A stretch of 64,000 nucleotides of DNA from Trema orientale (Eukaryota > Streptophyta > Magnoliopsida > Rosales > Cannabaceae). Both the position numbers and the translations under genes were made by a program. The notes below the pieces were generated by a model. It did no database searches. It was given only the letters and a program-made list of their open reading frames with translations, and was not told the origin of the DNA. Numbering within the stretch: the stretch's first letter is position 1; each line of letters begins with the position of its first letter. Positions 12,028 to 24,199 of the stretch are shown in pieces. The DNA is taken from NCBI GenBank assembly GCA_002914845.1, contig JXTC01000095.1, positions 757,174 to 821,173 on the forward strand. Direction: 5' to 3'.

Positions 12028-13610
12028 CACCACGAGAAAATAAATCTATAGCGACGACATGAGATCATTGCTATAGGGTCCTCTATGGAAATGGCATTTT
12101 GATGTCGTCATTATAGTTTTGGCGGGCAAAAGTAGCACCACATCTCACGCCAAAAATTATACTATACCCTCTATAGCGATGATATTTGTCGTCGCTATAG
12201 GATTTATTTAATAAATTTAATTTTTTTAAAAAGGTAAAAAAAAAAAGAAAAAATAAACTAAAAAATTGATATATTTAACCTATAGTGACGACATTTGTCA
12301 TCGCTATAAAGTTTATTTAATGACTTTTAAATTTTTTATAAAAATAAAAAAATAATAATAAATAATAAATTTATTATATTTAAGTCGTCGCTATTGGTTT
12401 TGAATGAAATTTTGAACAATAACATTTACCACCCTAAAATCTAAAAAATTTAATAAATTATTTGTCATCGCTATAAAGTTTACTTAATAAATTTTAATTT
12501 TTTTAAGATGTAAAAAAAAAAAAATAATAATAATAATAAATTTAATATGTTTAACCTATCGTGACGACTTTTATCGTCGTCATAGGTTTCAAATGAAATT
12601 TTGAGCAGTAACGTTTACCGCCCTCAATTTCAAAATTTAAATGAAATGATGTCATTTGGACTATAGCGACGACTTTTTCTATTTATAGCAACGATATTAT
12701 AAAAACTCAAATATTTTTCTTCTTCTTATTTCCTCTCATTTATTCACTCACCCTCTCCAAACCCCACTTCCTCTCACCCTTTCTCTCCAATTTGTACTCT
12801 CTCACTCCCTCACTCCAAAATAATATATATTCATATATATATATATATATATGCGTATCTAGTTTTCTTTTTATTTTATGTATTTATGTAAATATTTTGT
12901 TATCAATACTAATTTTTTGTTCTTTGATTAATTGTTTATTCAGGTTTTTGTTATTATAGATTTCAAGTTTTTTCTTTATCAGAGGGGATAAGTTGTCCTA
13001 AATTTTAATGTAGTTTACTTGATTTTTTTTAAAATATGAGGATTAAATGTTTTGGGTATTTATATGAATATATGGATTAAGGGTTACAATTTTGTGGAGC
13101 ATTTATTGATTTGAATTTGAATATACTTTTTATAAAATATATATTTTGGTTTATGAAATTTATTAATAGTTTTATTTTATAGTATGGAATATGTTTATTT
13201 AAGAGTGTTAGTTTTAATTTTTGACTTTAATTCGGAGGTTTAATTTTTTATAATAGTTTCTTTTTGATTAATTTTAATTCTCATAAGTATAACTTTATTA
13301 TTTATCTTTTAAAAGTAATTATTTAAGAATTAATTTAGATTAATTAAATTACTGTAATTTGTTTTTTTAAAAAAATCTGTAATATCTATAGCGACGAAAT
13401 TTGTCGTGGCTATATGTATTAATTTATATATATTTAAATGTATCTATAGTGACGACGTGACAAAATATATCGTTGCTATAGGGAGTCTATATCAACCGAC
13501 CTATACGACTAAATTGCGATGGCTTTATCGTCGTTATAGACCTATAGCGACAACAATCCAATCTATAACAACGAGAAAATTCGTCGCTATATACCCATTT
13601 TCTTGTAGTG
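12028..13610. mobile_element. Non-autonomous CACTA (En/Spm-type) DNA transposon with 3-bp TSD
   Basis: The left end CACCACGAGAAAAT and the inverted right end CACTACAAGAAAAT are diverged copies of the canonical CACTA terminus. The identity of the two ends resumes after a few bases with CTATAGCGACGA and TATATAGCGACGA. The trinucleotide GTT flanks both sides (12025-12027 and 13611-13613), the 3-bp target duplication of this superfamily. Subterminal regions carry many direct and inverted copies of TATAGCGACGAC / GTCGTCGCTATA (about 12050-12700 and 13385-13590), which in En/Spm elements are transposase-binding repeats. The central 600 bp is AT-rich with a pyrimidine-rich block at 12715-12815. No transposase frame was seen. 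The altered left end (CACCA for CACTA) suggests ageing. Confidence 0.9.
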
Positions 13611-13613
13611 GTT

Positions 13614-13832
13614 GTCATTAAAAAATTGTCAAATTAGAAACAAGAGAACATATACTATACATTTACTAATCCAAAGACCAGCCCCCTTACATGATTTATC
13701 TAGTACAAAATATATTTATCCAATGCTATATTGAAGTAATGTCTTTAATGTTTGTTAAATCATATGATGGGACCGATCTCTGAACGGGACTATATCCAAA
13801 GTCCTAATACTTATATATATATGTATAAAATA
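13614..13832. other. Spacer between CACTA element and MITE
   Basis: AT-rich DNA with no gene or RNA recognised. Confidence 0.4.
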
Positions 13833-14080
13833 TGGTTGCCAATCTAGTAGATATATATATATATTTTTTTACCTATGTGTAAGTATTTTTTTCTAGCCAT
13901 TGGATCATCATCTAACAATGATCTAACGGCTATAATGATGTGCATGAAAAGACGTGCATCATTAATGCTATTTCTCTCTCTTATTTTTTATTATAAAAAA
14001 ATGTGCATGATAAATTTTCATTGGCTAAATTGATACCTATGCATAGGTTAAAAAAAAAAAACCTACTGGATTGGTGCCCA
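13833..14080. mobile_element. Small MITE with about 60-bp inverted arms
   Basis: The left arm starts TGGTTGCCAATCTAGTAG, followed by a TA/T run and TTTTTACCTATG. The right arm read inverted starts TGGGCACCAATCCAGTAG, followed by a T run and TAACCTATG. CTAGCCATTGG and the inverse TTGGCTAA add an inner match. The interior holds another small inverted pair around GATGTGCATGA. I could not fix a target duplication, so the superfamily is open. Confidence 0.6.
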
Positions 14081-15260
14081 CTTATATTATTGTTATTATT
14101 ATTATGTAAGCTTTGTAAATTTTGAGCTACTGCTAGACTACATTGAACATATTTATTTATTTAAAAAATTATTTGTGGATACTCACACCTGAGATTTTTT
14201 TCTAGATAATTCAAATTAGATGTGAAACGGCGACTATTTTCTTTGTATGATCCAAATTTAAGCCGATATTATCCTTATTTATACCTATTATAACCCAAAA
14301 TTAATTATTGTACAAGTGATGTGGGACAAAAGAGAAATGCAAAGCTAAACTAAGAGCCAAAATTCAATGCATTTAAGTCACAATATTTGATGATCCTGTC
14401 CTGATGTTTTTCTTGAATTATTATTTATCTATAACCCGTGATCTTAAAAGCCAGTAGCCCAACATCGATAAAACTTGCAGTTCTAAGATCTCACACTCAC
14501 AACTCAATCAAAAATAACATCAAATAAGAGAGAACAATTACATAACTTGGTTTCAACTTGGATTAACTTCTCAAAAAAAATTCTACATCCAAGACAGGAG
14601 TGATGCCACCCATTCAAATTTATTACGATCACGAATTTTATACATTCAATTCTCTTTTACAAGGCTTTAATTCACTTTAGAAGCTCCACTTGAGCTAAAC
14701 AAAATCACTTAAGCTTACAATTTTCTCTCAACCCTCTTGGAACTATATTTGAAGACAAGCAAAAAAAATTATAATATACACACAATTAATTGATCAACAT
14801 AATATAAACTTATTTACACAATGCTCGCTTGGCGCTTTGGTGGTCTATAATTTGTTTCCATGTCATTCTAATTTAACTAATTTATTTCGGTAACAGAAGT
14901 AACTAACTTGATTAACCGAATTAGTTTCACAACTAACACTCTTTTTTTAAAAAAGTATTGTTATGATCAAAAAATCCTCGATGAGTGTGATCATAACTTA
15001 TGGGCCTGAAATTAATCCTCTTGTTTAAATCCTATTCGACATTTTTAGTATTTTAATATTTTATAATGGAGTCACCCAATTTTTTCTCTCACTCAAATGT
15101 ACTCTTTTTGGGTCAAATTTCTGGACACATTGTCTAAAACTCGACACTTATATTCAACTTAAGGGTATATCAATATTTTTATGTTTTTTTTAAAAAAATG
15201 TGTATTTTATCTAAAAACTATTGAGAGTGGTGTATTTTCTAAAACTCACTATTATAAAAG
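14081..15260. other. Intergenic DNA, nothing assigned
   Basis: AT-rich DNA without a recognisable gene, RNA or transposon end. The phrase GTGATGTGGGACAAAAGAG at about 14317 resembles sequences near retrotransposon termini, but nothing else supports an element. Confidence 0.45.
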
Positions 15261-15486
15261 TGTATTTTACCTAATTTCCTTTTTCAAGCTACTTAATATT
15301 CTCACTCATTAATCGAAAACCCCCTTCTTTCTTTCTATCGAGCTCTTCTTCCAGATTACGTAAATATATTGCAAAATGTATTTTATCTAATTTCCCTTTT
15401 CAAGCTATGTAATATTCTCACTCATTAGTGGAAAATCCCCTTCTTTCTTTCTATCGAGCTCTTCTTCCAGATTATGTAAGTATATT
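15261..15486. repeat. Tandem duplication, unit about 117 bp
   Basis: The segment starting TGTATTTTACCTAATTTCC at 15261 is repeated from 15378 with few changes. Both copies run through CTTTCTTTCTATCGAGCTC and TTCTTCCAGATTA. The copies are close enough to indicate a fairly recent local duplication. It holds no gene. Confidence 0.85.
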
Positions 15487-15956
15487 TTCTTCCACAACGA
15501 ATGTAATGAAGAATACATATATCTTTTTATATTTTTCTTTATGATTTCAAATTACAGATAAATTATTCAAAAAAATATAGATAAATTCTCCCTAAAAAAA
15601 AAAGCCATCTCAAAAAAAATAAACAAAAACAAAAGATCTTTACCAGGCTGAAAAAGAAAAAACCAGAAAGAGACAAGAAATGCTTATAAAAACAAAAAGA
15701 CCTAATCAGCCCAATAAAATACGATAAAGTAATTGTACTAATACATATAATTCAATGATTCAAAATTGAATTTAATTGTATAAAATTTTGGGCATAAACT
15801 TGTACGAGTGATATACCAGGTCATAGGTATTTCGAAGGAGTGTGATTAAAAAATATTAAATTATTGAAGACTACAATGTAGTCTGTATATGTGAAAAACA
15901 AAAAGATTAATTAAAGGGGGTAGGAAGAAAAAAAAAAAAAGAGCAATAGAGCTCCT
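15487..15956. other. AT-rich intergenic DNA
   Basis: A-rich DNA with no gene or structured repeat recognised. Confidence 0.5.
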
Positions 15957-15965
15957 TTATAACAT

Positions 15966-16806
15966 GGGTTAATTACGTAAAAATATCCTCATATTTAACC
16001 TTTTTTTTTTTTTGTAAAAAATGCTATATCTTTTGAATTTGGCAAATTAATAACCTCACTTCTGAAATTCTGCAAATTAATACTTTCAAATTTATAATTT
16101 CTGTAAATTAATATTTTTACTTTTGAATTCTGTAAATTAATATCTTGATATTTATGATTTCTATAAATTAATATCCTCAGTTTTTGTTATCTTTGTATAT
16201 GTATACTAGGAGTAAATTAAAAGATACAAACACCTGTCATTAATTTATTAAAAATATTTAGATATAAGTATATTATCAAAAATTATTTTATAACTATTTT
16301 TTTTGGTTAATTGCTAAAAAAAATATAATTTTTTTTACCTCTCATATTTCTTTTTTTTTTCCTTTACAATTAACTATTTTTACCTCTCGTCCTAATTTTT
16401 ACTTTTCTTTTTTAAATGAAAAGTTAAATAACCTAACTAAAAATAATTTTTAGAAAATTTATTATTGTTTAATAAGTTTTAATTAAGTTGATGATGGCTA
16501 CTACCATCTTTTTATTATTAAAATCAACTAATTGGGCATTAAGGTTATAAATTTATAGGAATTTCAAATATTAGGGTATTAATTTGCAAGAATTTTAATT
16601 ATTAGGATATTAATTTGCAGAAATCAAAAGTGAGAGTATTATTTTACAAAAATAAAAAATGAGGATATTATTTTGCAGAAATTCAAAAATCAGGGCATTA
16701 TTTTACGGAAATTTAAAAATAAAGATATTATTTTATAGAAATTTAAAAACTAGAGTATTTTTTTTGCAGAAAAGTTAAAACCAGGGTATTTTAATGTGAT
16801 TATCCT
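15966..16806. mobile_element. Foldback Mutator-like element with internally repeated arms
   Basis: The ends GGGTTAATTACGTAAAAATA and (inverted) AGGATAATCACATTAAAATA face each other. The flanking 9-mers TTATAACAT (15957-15965) and TTATAGCAT (16807-16815) differ at one base. Each arm is itself made of tandem units of about 30-45 bp: left-arm units read like TTCTGCAAATTAATA, right-arm units like TATTAATTTGCAGAAAT. The same phrases form the arms of the element at 7118-7459, so the two belong to one family. No transposase is encoded. Confidence 0.8.
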
Positions 16807-16815
16807 TTATAGCAT

Positions 16816-17049
16816 TTGACTATATGACATCAAAAATGTTAATCATACCGAGCGTAATTTTAACCCGAGTAAGGTGGCATCCGACCTGGTTTCTTTTTGA
16901 TGGGGCCCATATGTTATTTAAATTATAAAAATTAAAAAAAAAAAAAAACTTTGAAACGTAATTAGCCACATATCACTTTTCTTTTCCATCAGTAGATACT
17001 CTTTTTTTTTTTTTTTTCCTTGTCTTTTAGCACTTTTTAAACATTAAAA
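16816..17049. other. Spacer
   Basis: AT-rich DNA with A and T tracts. Nothing was recognised. Confidence 0.4.
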
Positions 17050-17400
17050 AGTCCATTTTACCCTTCAAATTAATGACTACGCTCCTTCCTTCTTCCTCTT
17101 CTTTCTCTCTCCCAAAGGTTCCTTCTTTTCCGCTCTCTCTACCCCCGTGAGTATACCTCTCTTGATCTTCTTCTCCAGCAACGGTAACAATGGCCAACGG
17201 CGATGCAACCTTGATACCACAGGCGTTTTTGCCACCCGAGAGATCGAGACCGTATCCAACGAACCCAGGTCGAGTTCATCTCCGTCTCATGTCACCATTC
17301 GTTGATTTTCACAATCAATTTCTCACCTACGTACATATTCCACGCTGCAGCTCTCAGTCGGAAACTGCCACATACTAAAGCCATTGAGTTCAAAAGGTCT
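17050..17400 (+). pseudogene. Possible fragment of an unidentified gene (5' end)
   Basis: A pyrimidine-rich leader of about 100 bp is followed by a stretch with gene-like base composition. It has an ATG at 17190 (short frame of 62 codons) and, in another frame, an alternative reading rich in Ser, Thr and Pro with the phrase FATREIETVSNEP. Neither frame continues, no splice structure could be built, and I do not recognise the family. It may be a gene relic or a 5' exon of an undetected transcript. The base composition is the only positive evidence. Confidence 0.25.
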
Positions 17401-18169
17401 GGTGCGAGTTTACTTTGGGGTGGATTTTAATTTCTTTCTCCTGAAAGTGGTATGATTTACTGGTGATGCTATGTTTGCTTATATAGTCAATTTTAAAGAA
17501 TTTAACTGCCAGCTTAACTCGTCCACCATTACGATTTGAGTTCATGATCCCTTTCCCTTACCTTCCTCTACCAAAAGTTTTGCAACTGTTAATTAGATGG
17601 CAAGTTTATCAAATAATAAGCTTCTAGTAAGTCGTTGATCTCATCGCCAGAAAAGCTCTGATTAGTTGTTTAGAATGGTAATATCAGATTTTTGTCTAAT
17701 ATCTCTAATTTAAAGACTACCCTAAACTTTTGTCGTTATTTAAGTCAACCAAAATAATATGTCGCAAAAAATCAGATTCTTAATTTGATTTTTCTTGATT
17801 CCTGAAAGAATAAATATCTTTTATACTAAGAAGTGAGAACCTTATCCTCATTTTTTTATTGATGAAAGGGAAAAGTTCTCTGCATATGAAGAAAGTAAAA
17901 AGATTACCAAAAAAAAAAAAGAAGAAAAAACAGAAGAAGAAGAAGAAAGTAAAAGGAAAGACTTTTTTCCCTTCATAAAAAAGAAAAAGAAGGAAAATCT
18001 TTATAAAAAAAATCCATGTGGAAAGTGAAACACGTGGCTCTATATTAGTAAGTTACATGGCCTGTGATGAATACCACGATCCACCAAGTTTGGACTGAAT
18101 AGCAATCCTCATATAACAAGTATTGATAAGATTTAAAAGGTGTTGTCTCATAAGTCTTTCTCTTTTCAG
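17401..18169. other. Intergenic DNA upstream of RPN10
   Basis: No gene was recognised. A purine-rich low-complexity segment lies at about 17860-18000. Confidence 0.45.
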
Positions 18170-18350
18170 TACACAATAAGTCTTTTATTTCAAATTTTCT
18201 AACGATTTCATACTCTAAATCAACATGTCGTATTGAGCTAAAAATTTGTTATCCTTCATTTGAAAAAGACCACTCATTTTTACTCTTTTATTTGAAATTT
18301 GAAAAAGACAATATCGTTTTACTTTAAAGGTCACTTTCCTTTGTTAGGCC
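18170..18350. repeat. Dispersed AACGACA-type repeat, copy 2
   Basis: It shares ordered phrases with 8690-8865: AAGTCTTTTATTTCAAATTT, a CATGTCGT/ACGACATG motif, and AAAGGTCACTTTCCTTTGTT. The copies are diverged and lack clear ends. Confidence 0.5.
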
Positions 18351-18897
18351 ATATTTACTAATTCTTAAAATGAATGAAAAGAAATGAGAAACAATAAAAT
18401 AAGAAAAATTATGATTTTTTTTTATTGTATTTATTGTTTACATACCAATTAGTTACATATGAAAATGAATTTATTTCTCCTTTTCATTTCCTTTCTTCTA
18501 TATTACGGATTAGTAAAGATGCTAAATTCTTTGCTGAAGAAAAAAAAAAAACATAAGACTTTAGTTAAAAATGGATATTAGTTAAATGAGTATAAAATTG
18601 GGTCATTTTGCGATAGAATCCTATTTCAGTGGCAATCGTCATTTGTTTTTTTACTCCACTGAATAATTGAATAAATAAATAAATAAATAAGTAACTGAGT
18701 CCGATATAAAGATCTAAGACTCACGTGTCATCGTATAGATGGTTATATTATTACAATCTAAACTTGCTTGCAGCAGATACTTTTCTCTTATAAAATCACT
18801 CAGAAACCTCCCTGTGCAAGCAAGACAACTAAAATACCTCTCTCTCAAATTCTCGAATTCTCTTGTCGAATTCTCTGTTTCAAATCTTCAATCAATC
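18351..18897 (+). promoter_or_regulatory. RPN10 upstream region and probable 5' leader
   Basis: About 550 bp precede the RPN10 start codon. The last 80 bp are rich in CT and TCAAATCTTCAATCA-type sequence typical of plant leaders. An ACGTGTCATC phrase at 18722 has an ACGTG core like ABA-responsive elements, but one core alone is weak evidence. No clear TATA box was chosen. Confidence 0.4.
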
Positions 18898-21800
18898 ATG
18901 GTGCTCGAGGTAAAAACCCTAATTTTCAGTTATATTCTCTACTTTCAACTTTAATTTTCTATTGACAATATTCTGATTTTGGTACTACAATTATTTTTTA
19001 CATGGAGAAAATTAGAGAAAAATTAGGGTTTTCGTTTTTCAATTCTTTGAATGTTTTGTTTATATTGCAGGCAACAATGATCTGCATCGATAATTCGGAA
19101 TGGATGCGGAACGGTGATTATTCCCCATCTAGGATTCAAGCTCAAGCCGATGCTGTTAACCTAATTTGTGGAGCTAAAACCCAGGTCGGAAAGGCATTCA
19201 TTTTGTTTATTAGTTGTTTGATTACCTAGAAAACATAGGAGAAAAGGAGGGAAAAAAAAAGAAAAAGCAGTAGCTAGTTGAGGTGGTAGTGACTTTTTTA
19301 TTTTAGATTTGTCGCACAAAATATTAGTTTTGTGTATGGTGGTGGACTGGGTTTATGTATTAGGACTTCGTTTGATTGTGTTATGGCTGCCTGGAAATTG
19401 GGGACAAGAGAACAGTTTTTGTAGTTGATATGGTTGTGTGTTTAAGAATCTAAAAGAATGTATTTGGTTTTTGTCCACAGTCCAATCCGGAGAACACAGT
19501 GGGAGTTCTCACAATGGCTGGGAAAGGGGTTCGTGTTTTGGTAACACCTACTAGTGATCTCGGCAAGATCCTAGCGTGCATGCATGGTTAGTGTTTTCGT
19601 GCATTAGCTATTATGTTGTAATTTGCTTGGATTCCTTTGAGTTTAACACGTATAAACAAACGCCTATATTCTACCGTTTGCTTCGCCAATAAATCAATGA
19701 ATAAAAAGAAACAAGATAAATAAATAAACTCCTGTATATATGAAAAATGTTCAGAAAACTGTTTCAGTTGGCTGCTAAATCACTTAACCTTTACCTTTTA
19801 GTGACTATGTTTCTAAATTTGCATCAACATTTTATTCTAAAACTTCATTTTAGTTGGAGATCTATTATAAGGCGTTCCAAAATGCTCGTATGATGGTGCA
19901 CTTAATTAATCTTTAATGGTGCTTTTGTCGAAGTCATTCATTTATAGAAATCGTTCCTGTAGTGCTCTGAGTCCTTTGATAGACAGAGCGTTGAAGACAG
20001 TGATCTAGAGGAAGTTAATTAGGTGTATACATTTTTATCAATTTTTCGCGGATAATCATACTCCTATATATGTTTGTAAATGTATGTTATGCCTTTCTAG
20101 TCTCGTAAGTTCTTATTAGCATGAAATAGGTTAATACAGAGCGTTCTGCCTCTAATATCTGAGGTACTAGTCTTAAACCATAGAGGTCTTATACATATTA
20201 TAAGCTAAATTTCTTGGCAATTGGATACAGTATTACAGTTTTTGATGCCAAGTTGTTTTGGAAATGATTTCTGTTTCTTACTTAGTTGTGTATGTAATAA
20301 TAATATACTTTTTTCCCTTTCTAAAATTTAGGTTTAGAAATAGGTGGTGAGATGAATCTGGCTGCTGGTATTCAGGTGGCTCAATTGGCTCTCAAGCATC
20401 GGCAGAACAAGAAGCAGCAACAAAGAATTATAGTCTTTGCTGGAAGGTATTTACTGCTATGAGTTTTGTATCTCTTCACTGTATGATTCCCCACTATTGT
20501 AAATTCCTCATTTCATTTTTGTGTTTACAGTCCCATAAAACATGAGAAAAAGTTATTGGAGACAATTGGAAGGAAGTTAAAAAAGAACAGTGTAGCACTA
20601 GATATTGTTAATTTTGGTGAAGAAGATGATGGAAAGACTGAGAAGCTAGAAGCACTTCTTGCTTCTGTCAACAATAATGACACCAGTCACATTGTTCATG
20701 TTCCACCTGGTCCAAATGTTCTTTCTGATGTACTTATAAGGTGATGCTTTGATTTCTTCTTTGCGTCTTCTTTTTTTTTTTTTTAATTATTTTCTATTTT
20801 ATTTGAATGTGTCAGAATTTTCTGATGTAATATGAGCAAGTTTTCTCTTTTCATGTTGCAGTACACCTATCTTCACTGGGGATGGGGAAGGTGCTAGTAG
20901 TTTTGCTGCTGCAACAGCGGCTGCTGCAGCTGGAGGTGTCTCTGGTTTTGATTTTGGTGTAGATCCCAACCTAGAACCAGAGCTAGCTCTTGCTCTGAGA
21001 GTTTCAATGGAAGAGGAGAGGGCCAGACAGGAAGCCGCTGCTAAGAAGGCTGCTGAGGAGTCATCTAAGCAAGAGAAAGACGGGGAACAGCCGTCCAGCT
21101 CACAGGATGCAACTATGACAGAGCGTGCCACCGTTGCAACTTCTGGAGCTGATAAGGCAACTGATTTAACGGTTGGTCTCACCTTTTGCTCTTTACCAAT
21201 TTCCTACCGCAGTGCCTGCTTTCTATTTTTCAGTATTAATACTAGCAAAATATTCGTATTTATAGGATTGCCTATATAAATGTGAATTTCTAGTGTATGA
21301 TTTTTTTTTGGTTGNNNNNNNNNNNNNNNNNNNNNNNNNNNNTGATTGAATCCATACGGTGTTTCAACATTCATTTTGCTTATTGGGCTTATTTATTTTT
21401 CTACTTTGTAGCTTGTCAATTAATGTTAAATTTGCAACAGGATGATGAGAATGCTTTACTCCAGCAGGCTCTTGCAATGTCAATGGATGACCCTTCTTCT
21501 GGTCAGGATCTGCAAGACACAGATATGTCGGAGGCAGCTGCTGATGATCCCGACTTGGCCCTGGGTACGTCCTTTCGTTTACAGCCACTTTTTTGTGCAT
21601 GTGTCACTTTAAGTCTCTCCTTCCTTGCAGTTCTCATTATTTAGAGAAATTCCTTATGTTTGGGGCAACTGCTTGGTGATTGAACTACCGTTGGAACTAA
21701 AATGAGGTGCTGTTTATTGGAATCCATCGATAAGTAACTTTTACCAATGAGCTTTCTGGGTCCACTTGTCTTATTGCATTAAAATAAGAGCCAGAATGTA

Positions 21801-22487
21801 CCAAGTTTTGCGTATTCCAGTTTGGTTTTGAGTAATTGATTGCGCTGATAAATAGACAAATGCTTCTAATGACTTAGGGATCGACTCATTCTTGGGTCTT
21901 CTTACTATTTATCTAAATGGTTGTTATGAATCCAAAAATACTGATTTAGTTGCTGATCCTGTGGTGCAGCTCTTCAATTATCAGTGCAGGATAGCGCAAA
22001 AGATTCCTCTAACCAGGATGTGAGCAAACTGCTGGCTGACCAGTCCTTTGTGTCTTCCATCCTTGCCTCGGTATATTTGCCAACCTGCAATGTTGTTTAA
22101 TCTTTCTTTTTCCCACTTTCTCCTGGCAAACTTAATGAAACATTACCTCTAGCTTTCAATAATTTGTATAATTTGAATGCTTTTGTAGCTTCCGGGAGTT
22201 GATCCAAATGATCCTTCAGTAAAAGACTTGCTAGCTTCCATGCAAAGCCAATCAGAGGTGAGCTCTTTTGTAATTTGGTACTTGCAGGCTGAAAAAATGA
22301 AAAAGAGATTATTTGTTGTAATAAAAATGTAAATCTTGATTCTCATGATGATTCTATATTCCATATTGATAGTCCTGTTAATGTACTAAGATTCTGGTGG
22401 TTTAACTTTTGATTGTCTTACTTTAATTCTTTTTAGGGTGACCAGAAGAAAAATGAAGACAAAGAACCAAAAGAGGAGGACAAATGA
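18898..22487 (+). CDS. RPN10: 26S proteasome regulatory subunit RPN10 (PSMD4), ubiquitin receptor
   Basis: RPN10 is the ubiquitin-chain receptor at the base-lid junction of the 26S proteasome. Ten exons splice cleanly: 18898-18909, 19071-19184, 19481-19586, 20332-20446, 20531-20740, 20862-21171, 21441-21564, 21970-22070, 22189-22257, 22437-22487. They give 403 residues, slightly longer than the roughly 386 I recall for Arabidopsis. The N-terminal von Willebrand A domain (about 1-190) begins [20 protein letters not shown]. Three ubiquitin-interacting motifs follow: [13 protein letters not shown] (about 226-238), [15 protein letters not shown] (about 292-306) and [13 protein letters not shown] (about 325-337). 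An Ala-rich linker (about 201-209) separates the first domain from UIM1, and the C-terminus is Lys/Glu-rich. The 12-bp first exon encodes only MVLE, an easy exon to miss. A 28-base N run (21315-21342) lies inside intron 6 and does not affect coding. Confidence 0.97.
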
Positions 22488-22979
22488 TTGTTTGAAGTAG
22501 TTCTTTCCTTGCCAGGTTTGACATTGGAACTCACTTACGGCACGTTTTTAGTTTGTAATTACTGATATTTGGCTTCGACTTAACTTGTGGATCGATATTT
22601 GTCATGCAGGTCAAGAGGCTCTTCACTGTTGCACCATTGAAATTGTTCCTATTTTTGGTGCCTTTTGTTAACTGTCATTTATATTAGAGGGCTTCAGATA
22701 AGCAGGGTACTGTTCTGAGGAGTATGGTACATAATTGAAATGTATCTCTGCTTCGTTTCGACATTATATAGGTTATTTGAGATTTATTATACATTTTCCT
22801 TGTGTGGTTTTTTGTTCATGGTGATTTTATTGCTAAAGTACTGAACAAGAAACTGATATAATTTTCCTCATTCTCTTAGATGAGCTTCCAATTTTTAATT
22901 TTTGGTTTAGCCCCCCTTGTTTCTTTCACTTTTATATCATGGTCGAGTTATTTTGAGCAGTGCTATGGGGCATTAGTGG
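22488..22979 (+). other. RPN10 3' untranslated region and downstream DNA
   Basis: The sequence after the stop is T-rich and looks transcribed. A sequence CTTGCCAG|GTTTGACATT at about 22510 and a later TGTCATGCAG at about 22610 could form a 3'-UTR intron. No gene starts here. Confidence 0.4.
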
Positions 22980-23635
22980 TGTCGTGTCAAAATGGGAGGA
23001 TCGGTCTGGCCCAGTACGCTCCGCCCAAAGCGGGCTTGAAAGAAAAGATGGGTCGGGTCAGGCCGGCCAGTCTGAAATTTTAAAAATGGAGCAAAACTTG
23101 TCCCGTAGGCTTGCCGGGTTCCTAGGCCTGCCTAGGGCCTGAAACGGGTCGTTCTTGGCCCAATTTAAAAAAATCTAAAAAATAAGATTATTATTTGTAT
23201 AATTAGTTAAAAATATTAGAAATTTAAAAATAAAATTTATGAAAAAATAAATAATGTGTTATGTTTTTTTCTTATTGATAAAAATTTAATAATAATTAAA
23301 TAAGCTACAAGTATATAAAATAGTTAATAAAAAAAAGTTTAAAACAAAGATCTTAAGAAAATTATTTAGAATTAAATTAAAATTTGAAAGTGTGAAAAAG
23401 AGAGTGAGGGAATGTGTGTTTATAAGTATTGGAAAAAGTTTTATATTTAAATTTATTTAAAGACTTTCTAAAAAAATAATTTTGGTCGGTTGGGGCGGCT
23501 CATGTGGGCTAGATTGGCGGGCTAGGCCTATTTAGGCCCGGCCCGGCCCTACTCTTAGGCCGGGCAAAACCTAATCCGTTCTAATGCAGGCCGGGCCAGG
23601 CAGGCCCGTTTGACTCGACCCGTTTTGACTCTTTT
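22980..23635. mobile_element. hAT-like MITE, GGCCCGG-rich ends
   Basis: The left end has GTGTCAAAATGGG and the inverted right end GAGTCAAAACGGG. Next to both are GC-rich subterminal blocks with GGCCCGGCCC, GGGCCTG and TAGGCCTGCC motifs in opposite orientation. The centre is AT-rich and non-coding. This arrangement is typical of non-autonomous plant hAT elements, but I could not fix an 8-bp target duplication. Short open frames over the left end are translated repeat. Confidence 0.55.
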
Positions 23636-24199
23636 ATGTTTAACGCTATAATGATGTGCCAGTTTGTTAGTAAGTGATTCTAATTAATAAAATGAGTCCT
23701 ACATGAACCTCATCTAAAGTATAACTATAATGCTAGGTATCTCAACTAGTTTACAAAAAAAATTTATACCAATATATGTGACAAATGAGTTATTATCATT
23801 TGATTGGTGTATTGAAATTTATCACAAATAAAATTAATACTATTCACTGTTTGAATTGGGACAACTTACATGCCATAAGTTGATATTAAAAATTTATTGA
23901 AATTTATCACAAAAAAAATTAATACTATTTACCGTTTGAATTGGGACAACTTACTTGTTATATGTTGATATTAAAAATTTGATAAACTAGTTGAAATATT
24001 TAGTATTTTTTTTTTTAAAGATGAGTAATAAAATGCATAATCCAGTACATATACATATGCACACATATTATATATTTTAGGTGCGCACGTGTACGCCCAT
24101 GCATACATGCCATCCTGTGCTCTTGATAGTTCTTTTCGTCTTTGCCTATTTATTAGCAACAAAACTAAAGAAGCTAGATCGAGTTATAGGTTCATCGAG
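23636..24199. other. Intergenic DNA with a short local duplication
   Basis: The phrase GAATTGGGACAACTTAC, together with its flanks AAATTAATACTATT and TTGATATTAAAAATTT, occurs twice, at about 23853 and 23938, giving a tandem period of about 85 bp. No gene was recognised. Confidence 0.6.

Noticed and set aside
22149-22364. Minus-strand frame overlapping RPN10 exon 9
   Set aside because: It is antisense to a well-supported exon and its neighbouring introns.
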